A DNA stretch of 64,000 nucleotides from Paenilisteria newyorkensis (GTDB taxonomy: Bacteria > Bacillota > Bacilli > Lactobacillales > Listeriaceae). Within the stretch, counting starts at the first letter, position 1; each line of letters begins with the position of its first letter. The stretch covers positions 248,001 through 312,000 of the forward strand of contig NZ_JNFB01000012.1 in assembly GCF_000766145.1 (NCBI RefSeq), read 5' to 3'. The notes under the pieces are model-generated. The model did not search any database and was not told the DNA's origin. It saw only the letters and a list, made by a program, of their open reading frames with translations. Positions 53,601-61,994 of this stretch are shown here, in pieces. The position numbers and the translations under genes are program-made.

Positions 53601-55856
53601 GTTGTGAAAGGACAGCAGACGGCTTTGGAGATTGCTTACACGAATACGTTATTGACTGGGAAGGCGATGTTGACGAAAACGGATAGCGTGAATCCACTGC
53701 TCATGATTGAGGGCGCGACTTTTGACGTGAAAAATTCACAAGGAGAAGTGGTGCAATCGGGCTTAGTGACGAATCAAGGTGGTCAAATCACAACGAAAGA
53801 CTTGGCGCCGGGCGCGTATACGTTTGTGGAAACCGCGGCACCATTTGGCTATATGCTGGATGCGACGCCAATTCCGTTTACAATTGTTAAATCGCAACAA
53901 ACGAAGGCGAGTGTTGCGACGACGAATACGCTGACAAAAGGTGGTGCAGTCTTAACGAAGCTGGATCAGAAAACAAGAACGCCGATTGATGGTGCTACTT
54001 TTAAAGTGGTGGATAGTAACGGTGACTTGGTGCAGGATAATTTGACTGGCAGCGAAGACGGGCTTATCCGGGTGAACGATTTGGCGCCGGGAGATTATCA
54101 GTTTATTGAAACTGCCGCGCCATATGGTTATTATTTGGACGCGACGCCAGTAGACTTTACGATTGCAAAAGGACAACAGGAGGCTGTGGCGGTTCAAGCG
54201 CTGAATAAGATTATTCCGGGTACTGTATCGTTGGATAAAGTAGATAGTGTGTCTGGCGAAGCATTGCCGGGAGCAGTGTTTAAGCTGACAGATGGTGAAG
54301 GTGTGACGTTGCAAGAAAACCTAGTGACGGACGTCTTCGGGAAGATAACGATACCGGATCTTGATCCAGGCGATTATATTTTGCAAGAAACGCAAGCACC
54401 AGAATTTTATCAGTTAGATAGCACGCCAATACCGTTTACGATTGTAAAAGCGCAACAAGAGGGGCTGTATTTGGAAGCGAAGAATACACTTTTGACAGGA
54501 TCGATTCGGTTGCATAAAGCGGATAGCGTGAATCCATCGAAAAGTTTGTTGGGTGCTAAATTTAGATTGAAATCGTTGGGCTTGAATATCTCGCTTGGAG
54601 AAACGGCTGCAACGGATGAAACGGGAGATATCTACATCGATAACTTAGCGCCGGGTGAGTACGAATTGATGGAAACACAAGCGCCGACGCATTATCGCTT
54701 ACCGACGATTCCGCTCAAATTTACCGTGGTGAAAGGGCAGCAGCAAACCTTGACGATTAATTATGCGAACGAGATGATACGTGGTAAGGCGATGCTGATG
54801 AAGGAAGATAGCGTCAATCCTGATGATCACTTGTTTGGAGCAGTTTTCAAGGTAGAGGACCTGAACGGCAACGTTATTCAGACGGATTTAACGACGAATG
54901 CGGATGGTGAAATTGAAACGGCTGATTTGTTACCAGGAGATTATCAGTTTATCGAGACGAGGGCACCGATTGGCTATGAACTCGATCCAACGCCAGTACC
55001 GTTCACGATTGTTCCGTCTCAACAAGAAGAAGTCGAGGTGACGATGCCAAATACGCTTATTCCGGGCTCGGTCAAATTGACGAAAACGGCTAGCGAGACG
55101 AAAGAACGGCTAGCAGGTGCCACTTTTGACTTATATACAGATGGTGGAACGCGCATTCAAGAAAATCTCGTGAGCAATAATTTGGGTGAGTTAGGCGCGA
55201 CGGATTTAGTACCAGGGGATTATTATTTCCAAGAGAAAACAGCGCCAAAAGGTTATCTGTTGGATACCACAAAAATACCGTTCACGATTGATGAAAACCA
55301 AACGGCGGTGAAAGAAGTAACATTTACGAACCAAAAAGATTATGGCAGCATCATCGTTCATAAAGTCGATCGGGATGACGAGAAAATATCGCTAAAAGGC
55401 GCCTCTTACAGCATTCTAGACGAAGATCAAAAAATGGTTGCCAAAGGAATCACGCAGGCAGATGGTAAAGTGCATTTCCCTAAATTGATTCCAGGTAAGT
55501 ACTATGTCAAGGAACTGAAGCCGCCAAAAGGGTATACAGTTGACCCAGAACCGAAGCAGGTAGCGATTCCAGAGCTTAGTACGAAGCCAATCACAGTTGT
55601 CGTAACCGATGCGAAAATTGTGATACCACCAACGAATCCAGATAAGCCAGATAAACCAAACAAACCAAGCACGCCAGATAAGCCGGACACGAATACACCA
55701 ACACCGATGAATCATGGCAGTGACACGACGATAAAAGGTGTGAAAAAAGGGAATCAGACGTTGCCGCATACCGGGGACGCAGAGGAATGGCTATTCTTGT
55801 TTGCTGGTGGATTCTTGATTCTGAGCACGATGTTATACACACGCAGAAAACGTTAA
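47661..55856 (+). CDS. Giant LPXTG cell-wall adhesin with SpaA-like repeats
   Basis: 2731 residues. The order is: signal peptide (1-28); a linker and an Ig-like adhesion module (to about 350); about five collagen-binding-like domains of 130-140 residues starting near 354, 487, 627, 767 and 910; 17 SpaA/Cna_B-like domains from about 1065 to 2650; a Pro/Lys/Asp-rich wall-spanning linker; and LPHTG at about 2701 with a membrane helix and RRKR tail for sortase anchoring. SpaA units show a Lys in LTKxD and a Glu in FxExxAPxGY, the usual residues of intramolecular isopeptide bonds. Twelve units form an ABCD super-repeat of 375 residues. The start has GGGGGAG upstream; the adjacent ATG at 47664 is equally possible. 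No sortase gene is nearby. The ligand is unknown. Confidence 0.93.
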   Translation: MMKRILASVLTFMLVAFTVLTAIPAQSENLDAVEKDFFTGVVVEDGAGKAITADSEPLQLEKSKVAIRYGWTIASGENLAGKEVYLTIPENVNLEKNLSEDFQIDGVTYGTLVTDNAKHTLRLTFNEKATGFTEDKQGEIVLDATLKSDTKEKLLPLKFNLGTQLVTVDVPLEQEVQDEKTDKGTETTKEPVKDPVTKPKAKSNASVASIEGTAIASNILTNVIFTDADGVPFTDENRPTADSSAKIQFEWALPDALNVKNGDTYTFTLPSIFAITAPITGTLGDYGSFVVNTDHKVTMTFNENAETSSEVHGELHFTTYFDKQHIIGITTKEITFPIEEAMSFTLNFVPSGGTSLAKTGVANATYNPTSVSWAVKVNGNQRLLKNAVLKDPMQAGLSLDAASIKVYKLNVFVDGTNSLGELADPSEYTIVPNANNTLEVRFGDSTIKAYEVRYTTTITDLTKTRFTNSATLTSTGNPSVTATSTVNINRGKRLNKSSTYDSKTQKISWTINYNYDTAAITQPNAIIRDLFTNTYGLVAGSIVVKNVSIDGAGVATVGSVVPSSAYTVTPVSNSGQNGFNLQFNAPITGAYVITYDTVPTNLITSNLTVSNQVSAPNTTTVAATRAVTQGNISKRVTSTNYNTKVMQWEQIINNNNYIMNDVFIKDRFTSDGLTLIQNSVKIVDMNNASSVLVAGVDYVLAMNSDGKGFTIELIGNYQHNMTHTLKLTYNTSFNYSEVTAPNNFENVASIIWTDISGDDTSSVVVNVNPGDYTKNNGFKSGTYDAQKKEITWTVGMNYNLQPVADPIFTDSIAANQTLLPNTIEVHKMTLGTGQNSYSDGGIVPSSEYTLDTTGGVITVHFNHSIQTAYYITYKTSIADKLIVASYQNTATLKDGDQNFASWTGTVTIPSGGSYVTKTGVQNGKNIDWTANINAGQSTISNATIVDTPTSNQVLIPSTFHLYKTVIAANGTFTQGAELVQGQDYTLEITTNNTTGAQTFKIIFANKISSAYILKYSSFIDANDKETVSNSIKLAGSNITTEQVETASDIVVKVTDGGGSGTGVRGTITVTKTDSGTTPLAGSTLALYDSTGTVVLRSGVSDSNGQVVFGALRYGNYLIKELVAPTGYVISDSLETGIAVNIAATTKAVTVKNALFVGEVTLTKYQTSTTTALAGAVYQLKKGNVVVQDNLTTDSNGKIKVSNLSAGSYSFVEVTPPTGYQLNTTPVPFTIAAKQTTAVAVSAYDSLIPGTISLTKEDSVTHVPLAGAVFKLLNSAGTTLQSNLTTNIQGKLEIPNLPLGNYTLVETVAPTDYKLDATPIPFTISKATGSTNVVAKTMTNTLKTGGVTLTKKDKKSGAVLAGAVFSLQKSNGDLVQANLTSDSAGKVHVTNLAPGTYQFVETAAPTGYYLDSTAIPFTIVKSQLQEVTVNALDKVIPGTVVLTKVDNVSGETLAGATFKLLDGNQNELQTGLVTDASGKLTIPDLDPGNYALVETGAPVAYQLNSTPIPFTITLAQQDALQLTAKNTLKTGAMMFHKVDSVDAAQKLAGAKFTLTDSATGNVVDASLEVDANGDLYIDGLAPGEYDLMETKAPTHYQLPTTPYHFTIVKNQTTALDVNYANALIKGKAELTKRDSVNPLITIPDATFDVLDADGDTVQTGLVTDADGVVTTQDLAPGDYTFVETSAPFGYILDATPVPFTIGKSQVAAVKVDASNVLTPGDVILTKVDQKTNTPIDGATFKVVDSNGDLVQEDLVGGSDGVIRVNDLAPGDYQFIETAAPTGYYLNATPIPFTITKGQAEPVSVSAPNKIIPGTVTLSKTDDVSGEVLPGAVYKLLDGDDNVLQEDLTTDAFGKITIPNLDPGDYALQETIAPQYYQLDSTLIPFTIVKAQQEAVQLTATNTLETGAVTLHKTDDVDAAVNLAGAKFSLKSVTTDTDLGETVATDQDGKLSIDNLAPGDYELMETVAPTDYQLPTTPIAFTVVKGQQTALEIAYTNTLLTGKAMLTKTDSVNPLLMIEGATFDVKNSQGEVVQSGLVTNQGGQITTKDLAPGAYTFVETAAPFGYMLDATPIPFTIVKSQQTKASVATTNTLTKGGAVLTKLDQKTRTPIDGATFKVVDSNGDLVQDNLTGSEDGLIRVNDLAPGDYQFIETAAPYGYYLDATPVDFTIAKGQQEAVAVQALNKIIPGTVSLDKVDSVSGEALPGAVFKLTDGEGVTLQENLVTDVFGKITIPDLDPGDYILQETQAPEFYQLDSTPIPFTIVKAQQEGLYLEAKNTLLTGSIRLHKADSVNPSKSLLGAKFRLKSLGLNISLGETAATDETGDIYIDNLAPGEYELMETQAPTHYRLPTIPLKFTVVKGQQQTLTINYANEMIRGKAMLMKEDSVNPDDHLFGAVFKVEDLNGNVIQTDLTTNADGEIETADLLPGDYQFIETRAPIGYELDPTPVPFTIVPSQQEEVEVTMPNTLIPGSVKLTKTASETKERLAGATFDLYTDGGTRIQENLVSNNLGELGATDLVPGDYYFQEKTAPKGYLLDTTKIPFTIDENQTAVKEVTFTNQKDYGSIIVHKVDRDDEKISLKGASYSILDEDQKMVAKGITQADGKVHFPKLIPGKYYVKELKPPKGYTVDPEPKQVAIPELSTKPITVVVTDAKIVIPPTNPDKPDKPNKPSTPDKPDTNTPTPMNHGSDTTIKGVKKGNQTLPHTGDAEEWLFLFAGGFLILSTMLYTRRKR
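51968..55342 (+). repeat. Three 1125 bp super-repeats inside the adhesin gene
   Basis: Units of four SpaA-like domains repeat with a period of about 1125 bases (equivalent points at 51968, 53094 and 54219). The first domain of each unit reads VSGExL, the second xLHK or FHK with LAGAKF or LLGAKF, the third DSVNP, and the fourth is DQKTxTPIDGATF in the first two units and a diverged form in the third. Some stretches of the fourth domain are identical at the DNA level between units 1 and 2, so the expansion is recent. Confidence 0.85.
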
Positions 55857-55865
55857 TAGTATAGG

Positions 55866-55911
55866 AAAAGGATGGAGGCTGACTCAAATACATCAGCTTC
55901 CATCCTTTTTT
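55866..55911. terminator. Bidirectional terminator after the adhesin gene
   Basis: AAAAGGATGGAGGCTGA and TCAGCTTCCATCCTTTT pair, with one G-T, across a 10-base loop and are followed by T's. It is shared with the converging GNAT gene. Confidence 0.9.
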
Positions 55912-55915
55912 GAGG

Positions 55916-56467
55916 CTATTTTAGATATTTTTCGTGATATTCCTGAGCGAGTATACTCATCACAATCGAATCGTGATACGCGTGGTCGTAAAACAAGGCT
56001 TCTCGTTGCAGGCCTTCGATTGTGAAACCGACTTTTTCATAGGCGCGGGCGGCTTGTTTATTGTAGGCAAATACGTTTAACTCGACGCGGTGCAAATTCA
56101 AAATCCCGAAGCCGTAATCGAGCATGAGTCGCATCGCCTCTGAGCCGTAGCCTTTACTTTGATGTTCCGCTTTTCCAATCGCGATCCGTATGTTGGCGTT
56201 GCGATTCGTCGTGTCGATATCCTGTAGCGCAATGTCGCCAATCACTTCCTCCGTATCTTGCAAGCAAATCAGCAACAACAACGCGCTACTGTCCTGCCAT
56301 TTATTCGCGATATATTGCTCGATTTGGGCGTACGTAAAAGCCTGTTTTGTCCCCGTTAACCGGCGCACATCCTTGTCAAAAAATAACGTATAGTATGTAT
56401 CTTGATCGTCTGCATTCAATGGGCGCAAGAAAACGCGTTCCCCTTGTAATAACTTATCTTTGCGCAT
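55916..56467 (-). CDS. GNAT N-acetyltransferase (RimJ/RimL type)
   Basis: 183 residues of the RimJ/RimL/SpeG-like group: N-terminal LRPLNADD, the acetyl-CoA loop EHQSKGYGSEAMRLML near 106-121, and C-terminal NLHRVELNVFAYNKQAARAYEKVGF. The substrate is unknown. GGAG lies 8 bases upstream. It begins only 3 bases after the TetR gene ends, so they are co-transcribed. Confidence 0.88.
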   Translation of the reverse strand: MRKDKLLQGERVFLRPLNADDQDTYYTLFFDKDVRRLTGTKQAFTYAQIEQYIANKWQDSSALLLLICLQDTEEVIGDIALQDIDTTNRNANIRIAIGKAEHQSKGYGSEAMRLMLDYGFGILNLHRVELNVFAYNKQAARAYEKVGFTIEGLQREALFYDHAYHDSIVMSILAQEYHEKYLK

Positions 56468-56470
56468 AGT

Positions 56471-57136
56471 TTACACTCCTTCATTTGACGCCAGCAACTT
56501 CTCAGCACCAGCGATAATAACGTCCAGTCCAAATAGAAAATTCAAATCAAAACGATTGCCAGATGCAGCGTGCTTTTTCATAGCCGGCAGTACTTTGAGA
56601 TTTTGCGTGTCTTCCCGTTCGAACATCGAGGCAAAAAGTCCATGTATTTTATCTGGCCCAACCTCGCTCAGCGTCCGGTCCTGTGACGTTTCATCCAGCG
56701 CAATGCCCGTCACATAATTATCGATCAAATTGCATAGAGCAAGCGTCTGATCTTCACTGAATCCAGCGTCTGAAAAAGCGCGGAACAAGCAATCGATCAG
56801 CGTCAAACGGTGGATATCCACAGGAACAGTTTTCATCATGATTTCCGCGCCGTCTGGGATTTCGCGCATCATATCGTGGCTTCGGATCGCAATAATACGC
56901 GCTTTTTCCTGCCAAGAGAGCGCCGAATCAGGGAGCTCAATCTGAGATGACATGTAGCTTGCCAACCCTTGAAGCAAATCCTGTTTGTTCTTGAAATGCC
57001 AATAAATCGCAGGGGCTTGGACGTTCATCGCTTCGGCCACTTTACGCATCGACAATTTTTGCATACCATGCTTCTGTAAAACTTCTAATGAGGCCAGAAT
57101 GATCTTTTCTTTGGTCAGATTCCTTTTTTTGCTCAC
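56471..57136 (-). CDS. TetR family regulator with tetracycline-type C-terminal domain
   Basis: 221 residues: an N-terminal TetR HTH (about 8-55, LQKHGMQKLSMRKVAEAMNVQAPAIYWHFKNK) and a ligand domain like TetR_C_1, as in tetracycline-efflux repressors. It is divergent from an MFS exporter gene. A perfect 19-base palindrome between them is the likely operator. It probably represses the exporter and itself, released by a hydrophobic ligand. Confidence 0.9.
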   Translation of the reverse strand: MSKKRNLTKEKIILASLEVLQKHGMQKLSMRKVAEAMNVQAPAIYWHFKNKQDLLQGLASYMSSQIELPDSALSWQEKARIIAIRSHDMMREIPDGAEIMMKTVPVDIHRLTLIDCLFRAFSDAGFSEDQTLALCNLIDNYVTGIALDETSQDRTLSEVGPDKIHGLFASMFEREDTQNLKVLPAMKKHAASGNRFDLNFLFGLDVIIAGAEKLLASNEGV

Positions 57137-57184
57137 TAAAAATACTCCTTTAGACTGATTTTATTTTCAGGGGAATAGGGATAT

Positions 57185-57203
57185 AATTTAACAGTGTTAA
57201 ATT
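57185..57203. promoter_or_regulatory. Palindromic operator between TetR and MFS genes
   Basis: AATTTAACAGTGTTAAATT is a perfect inverted repeat (9-base arms, one central base). It overlaps TATAAT at 57182-57187 and lies midway between the divergent genes, the usual place for a TetR-family operator. Confidence 0.8.
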
Positions 57204-57262
57204 AAGAAGACGAACTGTGATAACTCTATTATACATGGTTGGGGTCAAGAAGGGTGAGGAAA

Positions 57263-58735
57263 ATGGCAAAAACAGAAACGAAAATAGTTCCGGTATTGGT
57301 AGCGCTCATGCTCGGAATCTTTGTTTCTTCTCTTGACAACACGATTGTTGCGGCAAGTATGGGCACAATCGTAGGGGATTTAGGGGGACTTGATAAGTAT
57401 GTTTGGATTACATCGGCGTACTTAGTTGCAGAAATGGCTGGAATGCCGATTTTCGGGAAATTATCGGATATGTATGGACGGAAACGATTCTATATATTCG
57501 GGATTACATTATTTTTAATTGGATCGATTCTTTGTGGAACGGCGGAATCTATGACGCAACTCGCGATTTACCGTGCGATTCAAGGTATCGGTGGTAGTGC
57601 GTTGATGCCGATTGCGTTCACGATTATTTGGGACGTATTGCCGCTAGAAAAAAGAGCGAGCGTCGGCGGTTGGTTTGGTGCGGTATTCGGACTATCAAGC
57701 GTTGTTGGACCGCTACTTGGCGCGTTCATCACGGATAACATTAGCTGGCACTGGATTTTCTATATCAATATACCGATTGGAATTGTGGCCTTATTTTTAA
57801 TTAGTACTTTTTATAAAGAATCGCCGAAACATAATAAAGCTAAAATTGATTGGCTGGGCGCGTTCTTCCTTGTTGGTGGAACGGTTGCTTTGATGTTCGG
57901 GCTAGAGCTTGGTGGGCAGACATATGCATGGGATTCTGTGCAGATTTTGAGTCTGTTTGCGTTGTTTGTGGTCGCGATGATTGTGCTGATTTTCGTGGAG
58001 CGCCGCGCGTCGGATCCGATTTTACCGTTTTACTTGTTTAAGCGAAACGTTTACTTGGGGACGGTGCTGACGGGGATGCTGTACGGTGGCGTCTTCATGG
58101 TGGCGACGATTTATATTCCGCTTTATGTGCAAGGTGTGGATGGTGGAACGGCGACGAATTCGGGCTTGTTACTCCTGCCGATGATGGTTGGGACGAGCGT
58201 GATGGCGGCCGTTTCGGGGAATTTGGCGAACCGCTTTAGTTTCCGCTCGATTATGATTTGCGCTGGGATTTTGACGTTTGTCACGACGATTTTGTTCGGG
58301 ACGCTGACGCCGGATACGCCGCGCTACATGTTGACGATTTACATGGTGATGCTAGGCGTTGGGATTGGCCCATCGTTCTCGATTCTCGGGACGGCGAGCC
58401 TGTATAAAATTAATCCGAGTGAGCGCGGAACGGCGAGTGCGACGAACAACTTTATCCGCTCGTTCGGGATGACCGTTGGGATTACAATTTATGGCGTGGT
58501 GCAGCGGAACCTGTTTGCAGACGGGGTTCCGGCTATGTTTAAGCACATCGATAGCCGCGCGATTTTATCTCCAGAACTACGTGCAAAAATTCCAACTGAC
58601 ATTTTGGACAAGGTGACGGAAGTGTTATGTAGTTCGATCGCGCAAACGTTCTTGTGGACGCTGATTCCGCTAAGTTTGGCATTCTTTACGATGCTGTTGA
58701 TGGGCAAGGCGAAGATGTCCGACCTACGCGAGTAA
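57263..58735 (+). CDS. MFS multidrug exporter, DHA2 (14-helix) family
   Basis: 490 residues with about fourteen helices, as in EmrB/QacA. Signatures are LDNTIVAASM in helix 1, GKLSDMYGRKRFY in loop 2-3 and the antiporter motif C region GSALMPIAFTIIWDV...GAVFGLSSVVGPLLGA. It likely exports lipophilic or cationic drugs by proton antiport. The ATG follows AAGGGTGAGGAAA. It is divergent from its presumed TetR repressor. Confidence 0.92.
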   Translation: MAKTETKIVPVLVALMLGIFVSSLDNTIVAASMGTIVGDLGGLDKYVWITSAYLVAEMAGMPIFGKLSDMYGRKRFYIFGITLFLIGSILCGTAESMTQLAIYRAIQGIGGSALMPIAFTIIWDVLPLEKRASVGGWFGAVFGLSSVVGPLLGAFITDNISWHWIFYINIPIGIVALFLISTFYKESPKHNKAKIDWLGAFFLVGGTVALMFGLELGGQTYAWDSVQILSLFALFVVAMIVLIFVERRASDPILPFYLFKRNVYLGTVLTGMLYGGVFMVATIYIPLYVQGVDGGTATNSGLLLLPMMVGTSVMAAVSGNLANRFSFRSIMICAGILTFVTTILFGTLTPDTPRYMLTIYMVMLGVGIGPSFSILGTASLYKINPSERGTASATNNFIRSFGMTVGITIYGVVQRNLFADGVPAMFKHIDSRAILSPELRAKIPTDILDKVTEVLCSSIAQTFLWTLIPLSLAFFTMLLMGKAKMSDLRE

Positions 58736-58920
58736 TTCAACGTGGCGACAAACGCTGAGGTTCGGCGGAATAGTAAGATTTTGAGTGAAAACATAAATTT
58801 TTTTAATAGTGATTTTAGACCGCGACATTCGATTTTTTTGGATTTCGTGGTTTTTTGATTTGAAAATGGGGTTTTTCGGGTATAATGGATAGTATATTGG
58901 GAAAAAAGAGGTGTTTAGGG

Positions 58921-61569
58921 ATGCAGAGATATCAAGAGGAAGCGGATAAGGTTTTAGAAGAGTTAGAAACTTCTGCGAAAACTGGCTTGACGACGGCGGA
59001 GGTTACGAAACGGTTGGATCGGGATGGTTATAATGAGCTGAAAGATAAGTTGCGGGATCCGTTGTGGAAACTGTTTTTAGAGACGTTTAAGGATCCGATG
59101 GTCATCGTTTTGCTTGCCGCAGCGTTCGTGCAGATTTTGATTGGCGAGGTTGTGGAGTCGTTGATTATTTTTGCGGTGCTGATTCTGAACTCGGTGATTA
59201 GTGTGGTGCAGACGCGCAAGGCGGAGGGGTCGCTCGATGCCTTGAAGGAGATGTCGGCGCCTGAGGCTAAGGTGATTAGGAACGGCGAGAAGTTGACGAT
59301 TGCGGCGCGGGAACTCGTTGTTGGCGATATCGTTTTACTGGATGCTGGGGATTTTGTTCCGGCGGATGGACGGATTTTTGAAAGTGGTTCGCTTAAAGTG
59401 GATGAGGGCATGCTGACGGGGGAATCGGAGGCGGTTGAGAAACACGTTCGGGCGATTTCGGAGGATGTGGCGCTTGGGGATCGGAAAAACATGGTCTTCA
59501 GTGGTGCGCTGACGGTTTACGGCCGTGGTGCTTTTGTCGTGACGGGAACGGGCGGCGGCACGGAAATCGGTAAAATTGCTGGTTTGTTGGAGAGTGCGGA
59601 GGCGAAACAGACGCCATTGCAGCAAAAATTGGAGAGCTTTAGTAAGAAACTGGGCGTCGGGATTTTGCTGTTGTGTATTTTGATTTTCGCGATTGAGGCT
59701 GGGCGTGCCTGGCTTGGCGGCGGAAGTGGAGACATGACGAAGGCGATTTTGAACGCGTTTATGTTTGCGGTGGCTGTGGCTGTTGCGGCGATTCCGGAGG
59801 CGTTGTCGTCGATTGTGACGATTGTGTTGTCGGTTGGGACGAACAAGATGGCGAAACGGCACGCGATTATTCGCAAACTGCCGGCTGTTGAGACGCTTGG
59901 TTCGACGAGCGTGATTTGTACGGATAAAACGGGGACATTGACGCAGAATAAGATGACGGTCGTGGATTATTATTTGCCGGACGGGACGCAGGAAGTTTTT
60001 CCGGATACGCCGGATACGTGGTCGGAGGGCGAGCGTCGTTTGATTCATATCGCGGTGCTTTGTAATGATTCGAACATCAATGAGGAGGGGCTTGAGCTTG
60101 GTGACCCGACGGAGGTTGCGCTGATCGCGTTTAGTAATAAGAACAATAAGAATTATAACGAGATTCGGGAGCGATATTTGCGGGAGGCGGAGATTCCGTT
60201 TGACTCGGAGCGGAAGTTGATGTCGACGGTGCATACGTTTGATGGGCAAAAAGCGATGCTGACAAAAGGTGGACCGGATGTCGTGTTTGCGCGCTGTAGC
60301 CAGGTGTTTTTGGATGGCAAGGAGCAGCCGTTGACGGATGAATTGAAGGCGACTTTGATGCAGGCGAATGAGGACTTTTCGAATCAGGCGTTACGGGTTT
60401 TGGCGTATGCGTATAAGCGCTTGGACGGTTCACAGTCGGATGTTGATTTGGATGATGAGCATGATTTGGTGCTTGTTGGTTTGACGGCGATGATTGATCC
60501 GCCACGTGAAGCGGTGTATGCGGCGATTGAGGAGTCGAAAAAGGCTGGGATTCGCACGGTAATGATTACAGGGGATCACAAGACGACGGCGCAGGCGATT
60601 GGTCGCGATATTGGTTTGATGGAACCGGATGACATTGCGCTTACAGGGCAAGAACTGGACGCGTTAACGGAAGCGGAACTTGACGCAAAACTGGAGCATA
60701 TTTCGGTATATGCCCGCGTATCTCCTGAAAATAAAATTCGAATCGTAAAGGCGTGGCAGAAAAAAGGCAAAGTTACTTCGATGACGGGTGATGGTGTGAA
60801 TGATGCGCCGGCCTTAAAACAAGCCGATATTGGTGTCGCGATGGGAAGTGGGACCGATGTTGCCAAAGATGCTTCGGCGATGGTCTTGACGGATGATAAT
60901 TTCGTTTCGATTGTGAGCGCGGTGGAAGTTGGCCGAACTGTTTTTGATAACATAAAAAAATCGATTGCGTACCTATTTGCTGGGAATTTAGGCGCGATTA
61001 TTGCGATTTTATTTGCCTTAATTTTTGATTGGATTAATCCGTTTACAGCGTTGCAACTCTTGTTTATCAACTTGGTCAATGATTCCTTACCAGCGATTGC
61101 ACTCGGAATGGAAAAAGCGGAGCCAGACGTTATGGAGCGCAAACCGCGGGATATTAAAGAAGGTATTTTTGCGGGTGGAACGATGCAGGCGGTTATTACG
61201 CGTGGTGCGTTGATTGGGATTGCGGTTATTATTTCGCAATATATCGGGTTGCAACATTCGCCTGAAATCAGTGTGGCGATGGCATTTACGACATTGATCT
61301 TGGCTCGTACATTGCAAACTTTTGCGGCACGTTCTAACAAACAAACCGCGTTCGAAGCAGGATTTTTCAGTAATAAATATGTGATTTACGCTGTGTTGGT
61401 ATGTTTCGTGCTTTATGGCGTGACAATCCTTCCAGGCGCACGTGAAGTCTTCTCGATTCCTGCATCGTTCGGTTTAAATGAGTGGGGAATTGCGGCGGGA
61501 CTAGCGCTAGGAGCTGTTATTTTAATGGAACTCGGCAAACTAGTGAGTCGAATTGGAAAAGGAAAATAA
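58921..61569 (+). CDS. Ca2+-transporting P-type ATPase, LMCA1-like
   Basis: 882 residues, a P2A-type pump that exports Ca2+. Motifs are TGES in DEGMLTGESEAVEK, the phosphorylated Asp335 in CTDKTGTLTQNKM, PEAL in helix 4 (AIPEALSSIV), TGDGVNDAPALK, and helix 6 NLVNDSLPA. It agrees almost throughout with what I recall of L. monocytogenes LMCA1, which exchanges one Ca2+ for H+ per ATP. I use the ATG after GAGGTGTTTAGGG; an ATG 12 codons earlier has no ribosome site. It ends in a strong terminator. Confidence 0.94.
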   Translation: MQRYQEEADKVLEELETSAKTGLTTAEVTKRLDRDGYNELKDKLRDPLWKLFLETFKDPMVIVLLAAAFVQILIGEVVESLIIFAVLILNSVISVVQTRKAEGSLDALKEMSAPEAKVIRNGEKLTIAARELVVGDIVLLDAGDFVPADGRIFESGSLKVDEGMLTGESEAVEKHVRAISEDVALGDRKNMVFSGALTVYGRGAFVVTGTGGGTEIGKIAGLLESAEAKQTPLQQKLESFSKKLGVGILLLCILIFAIEAGRAWLGGGSGDMTKAILNAFMFAVAVAVAAIPEALSSIVTIVLSVGTNKMAKRHAIIRKLPAVETLGSTSVICTDKTGTLTQNKMTVVDYYLPDGTQEVFPDTPDTWSEGERRLIHIAVLCNDSNINEEGLELGDPTEVALIAFSNKNNKNYNEIRERYLREAEIPFDSERKLMSTVHTFDGQKAMLTKGGPDVVFARCSQVFLDGKEQPLTDELKATLMQANEDFSNQALRVLAYAYKRLDGSQSDVDLDDEHDLVLVGLTAMIDPPREAVYAAIEESKKAGIRTVMITGDHKTTAQAIGRDIGLMEPDDIALTGQELDALTEAELDAKLEHISVYARVSPENKIRIVKAWQKKGKVTSMTGDGVNDAPALKQADIGVAMGSGTDVAKDASAMVLTDDNFVSIVSAVEVGRTVFDNIKKSIAYLFAGNLGAIIAILFALIFDWINPFTALQLLFINLVNDSLPAIALGMEKAEPDVMERKPRDIKEGIFAGGTMQAVITRGALIGIAVIISQYIGLQHSPEISVAMAFTTLILARTLQTFAARSNKQTAFEAGFFSNKYVIYAVLVCFVLYGVTILPGAREVFSIPASFGLNEWGIAAGLALGAVILMELGKLVSRIGKGK

Positions 61570-61576
61570 CGCAAAA

Positions 61577-61627
61577 TAAAGAGGCACGCCAGACCCGTTT
61601 TTTTCTGTGGATTTGGCGTACCTCTTT
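61577..61627. terminator. Bidirectional terminator, Ca2+ ATPase and rhodanese genes
   Basis: AAAGAGGCACGCCA pairs, with one bulge-like mismatch, with TGGCGTACCTCTTT around the loop. T-runs lie on both strands between the converging genes. Confidence 0.85.
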
Positions 61628-61918
61628 TTAGTTTTCTTTTTCCAGCCAAGCGTTCATCCCACCAACGACATTTTCGCATTGGAAACCGCGGGCACTCAAG
61701 TATTCACAAGCTTGCGTGGAGCGATTACCAGAATAACAAATCACGCTATAAATCGTGTTTGGGTCCAGTTCTTCTACAAAATTTGGCAAGCCAATCAGCG
61801 GAATGTTGCGGACTCCTTCGATATGAACGGCATTGAAATCGGCCGTGTCGCGTACGTCGATAATGTTTTCTGCCGAACGATTTTCTAATTCTTCCACGGA
61901 AATAAGATTAAAACTCAT
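61628..61918 (-). CDS. Rhodanese-like sulfurtransferase
   Basis: A 96-residue single rhodanese domain with the active-site loop CYSGNRS (Cys about 61), preceded by IIDVRDTADF and followed by GGMNAW. It carries sulfur as a persulfide; partners are unknown. GAGAGGGG lies 9 bases upstream of the ATG. Confidence 0.9.
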   Translation of the reverse strand: MSFNLISVEELENRSAENIIDVRDTADFNAVHIEGVRNIPLIGLPNFVEELDPNTIYSVICYSGNRSTQACEYLSARGFQCENVVGGMNAWLEKEN

Positions 61919-61994
61919 AGCTAAAAACCCCTCTCGAATAGTTTTATTTTAAAGGATAGCGGGGGCAGAAACAACTTCCGCGCTTGTGATAAAG

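Noticed and set aside
50850-55600. CRISPR-like periodicity in the 47-56 kb region
   Set aside because: The repeats are protein-coding SpaA domains of about 85-100 codons, not short DNA repeats with unique spacers.
59335-60249. 304-codon minus-strand frame opposite the LMCA1-like gene
   Set aside because: Arg/Asn-rich antisense shadow; no start signal and the opposite strand encodes a highly conserved pump.
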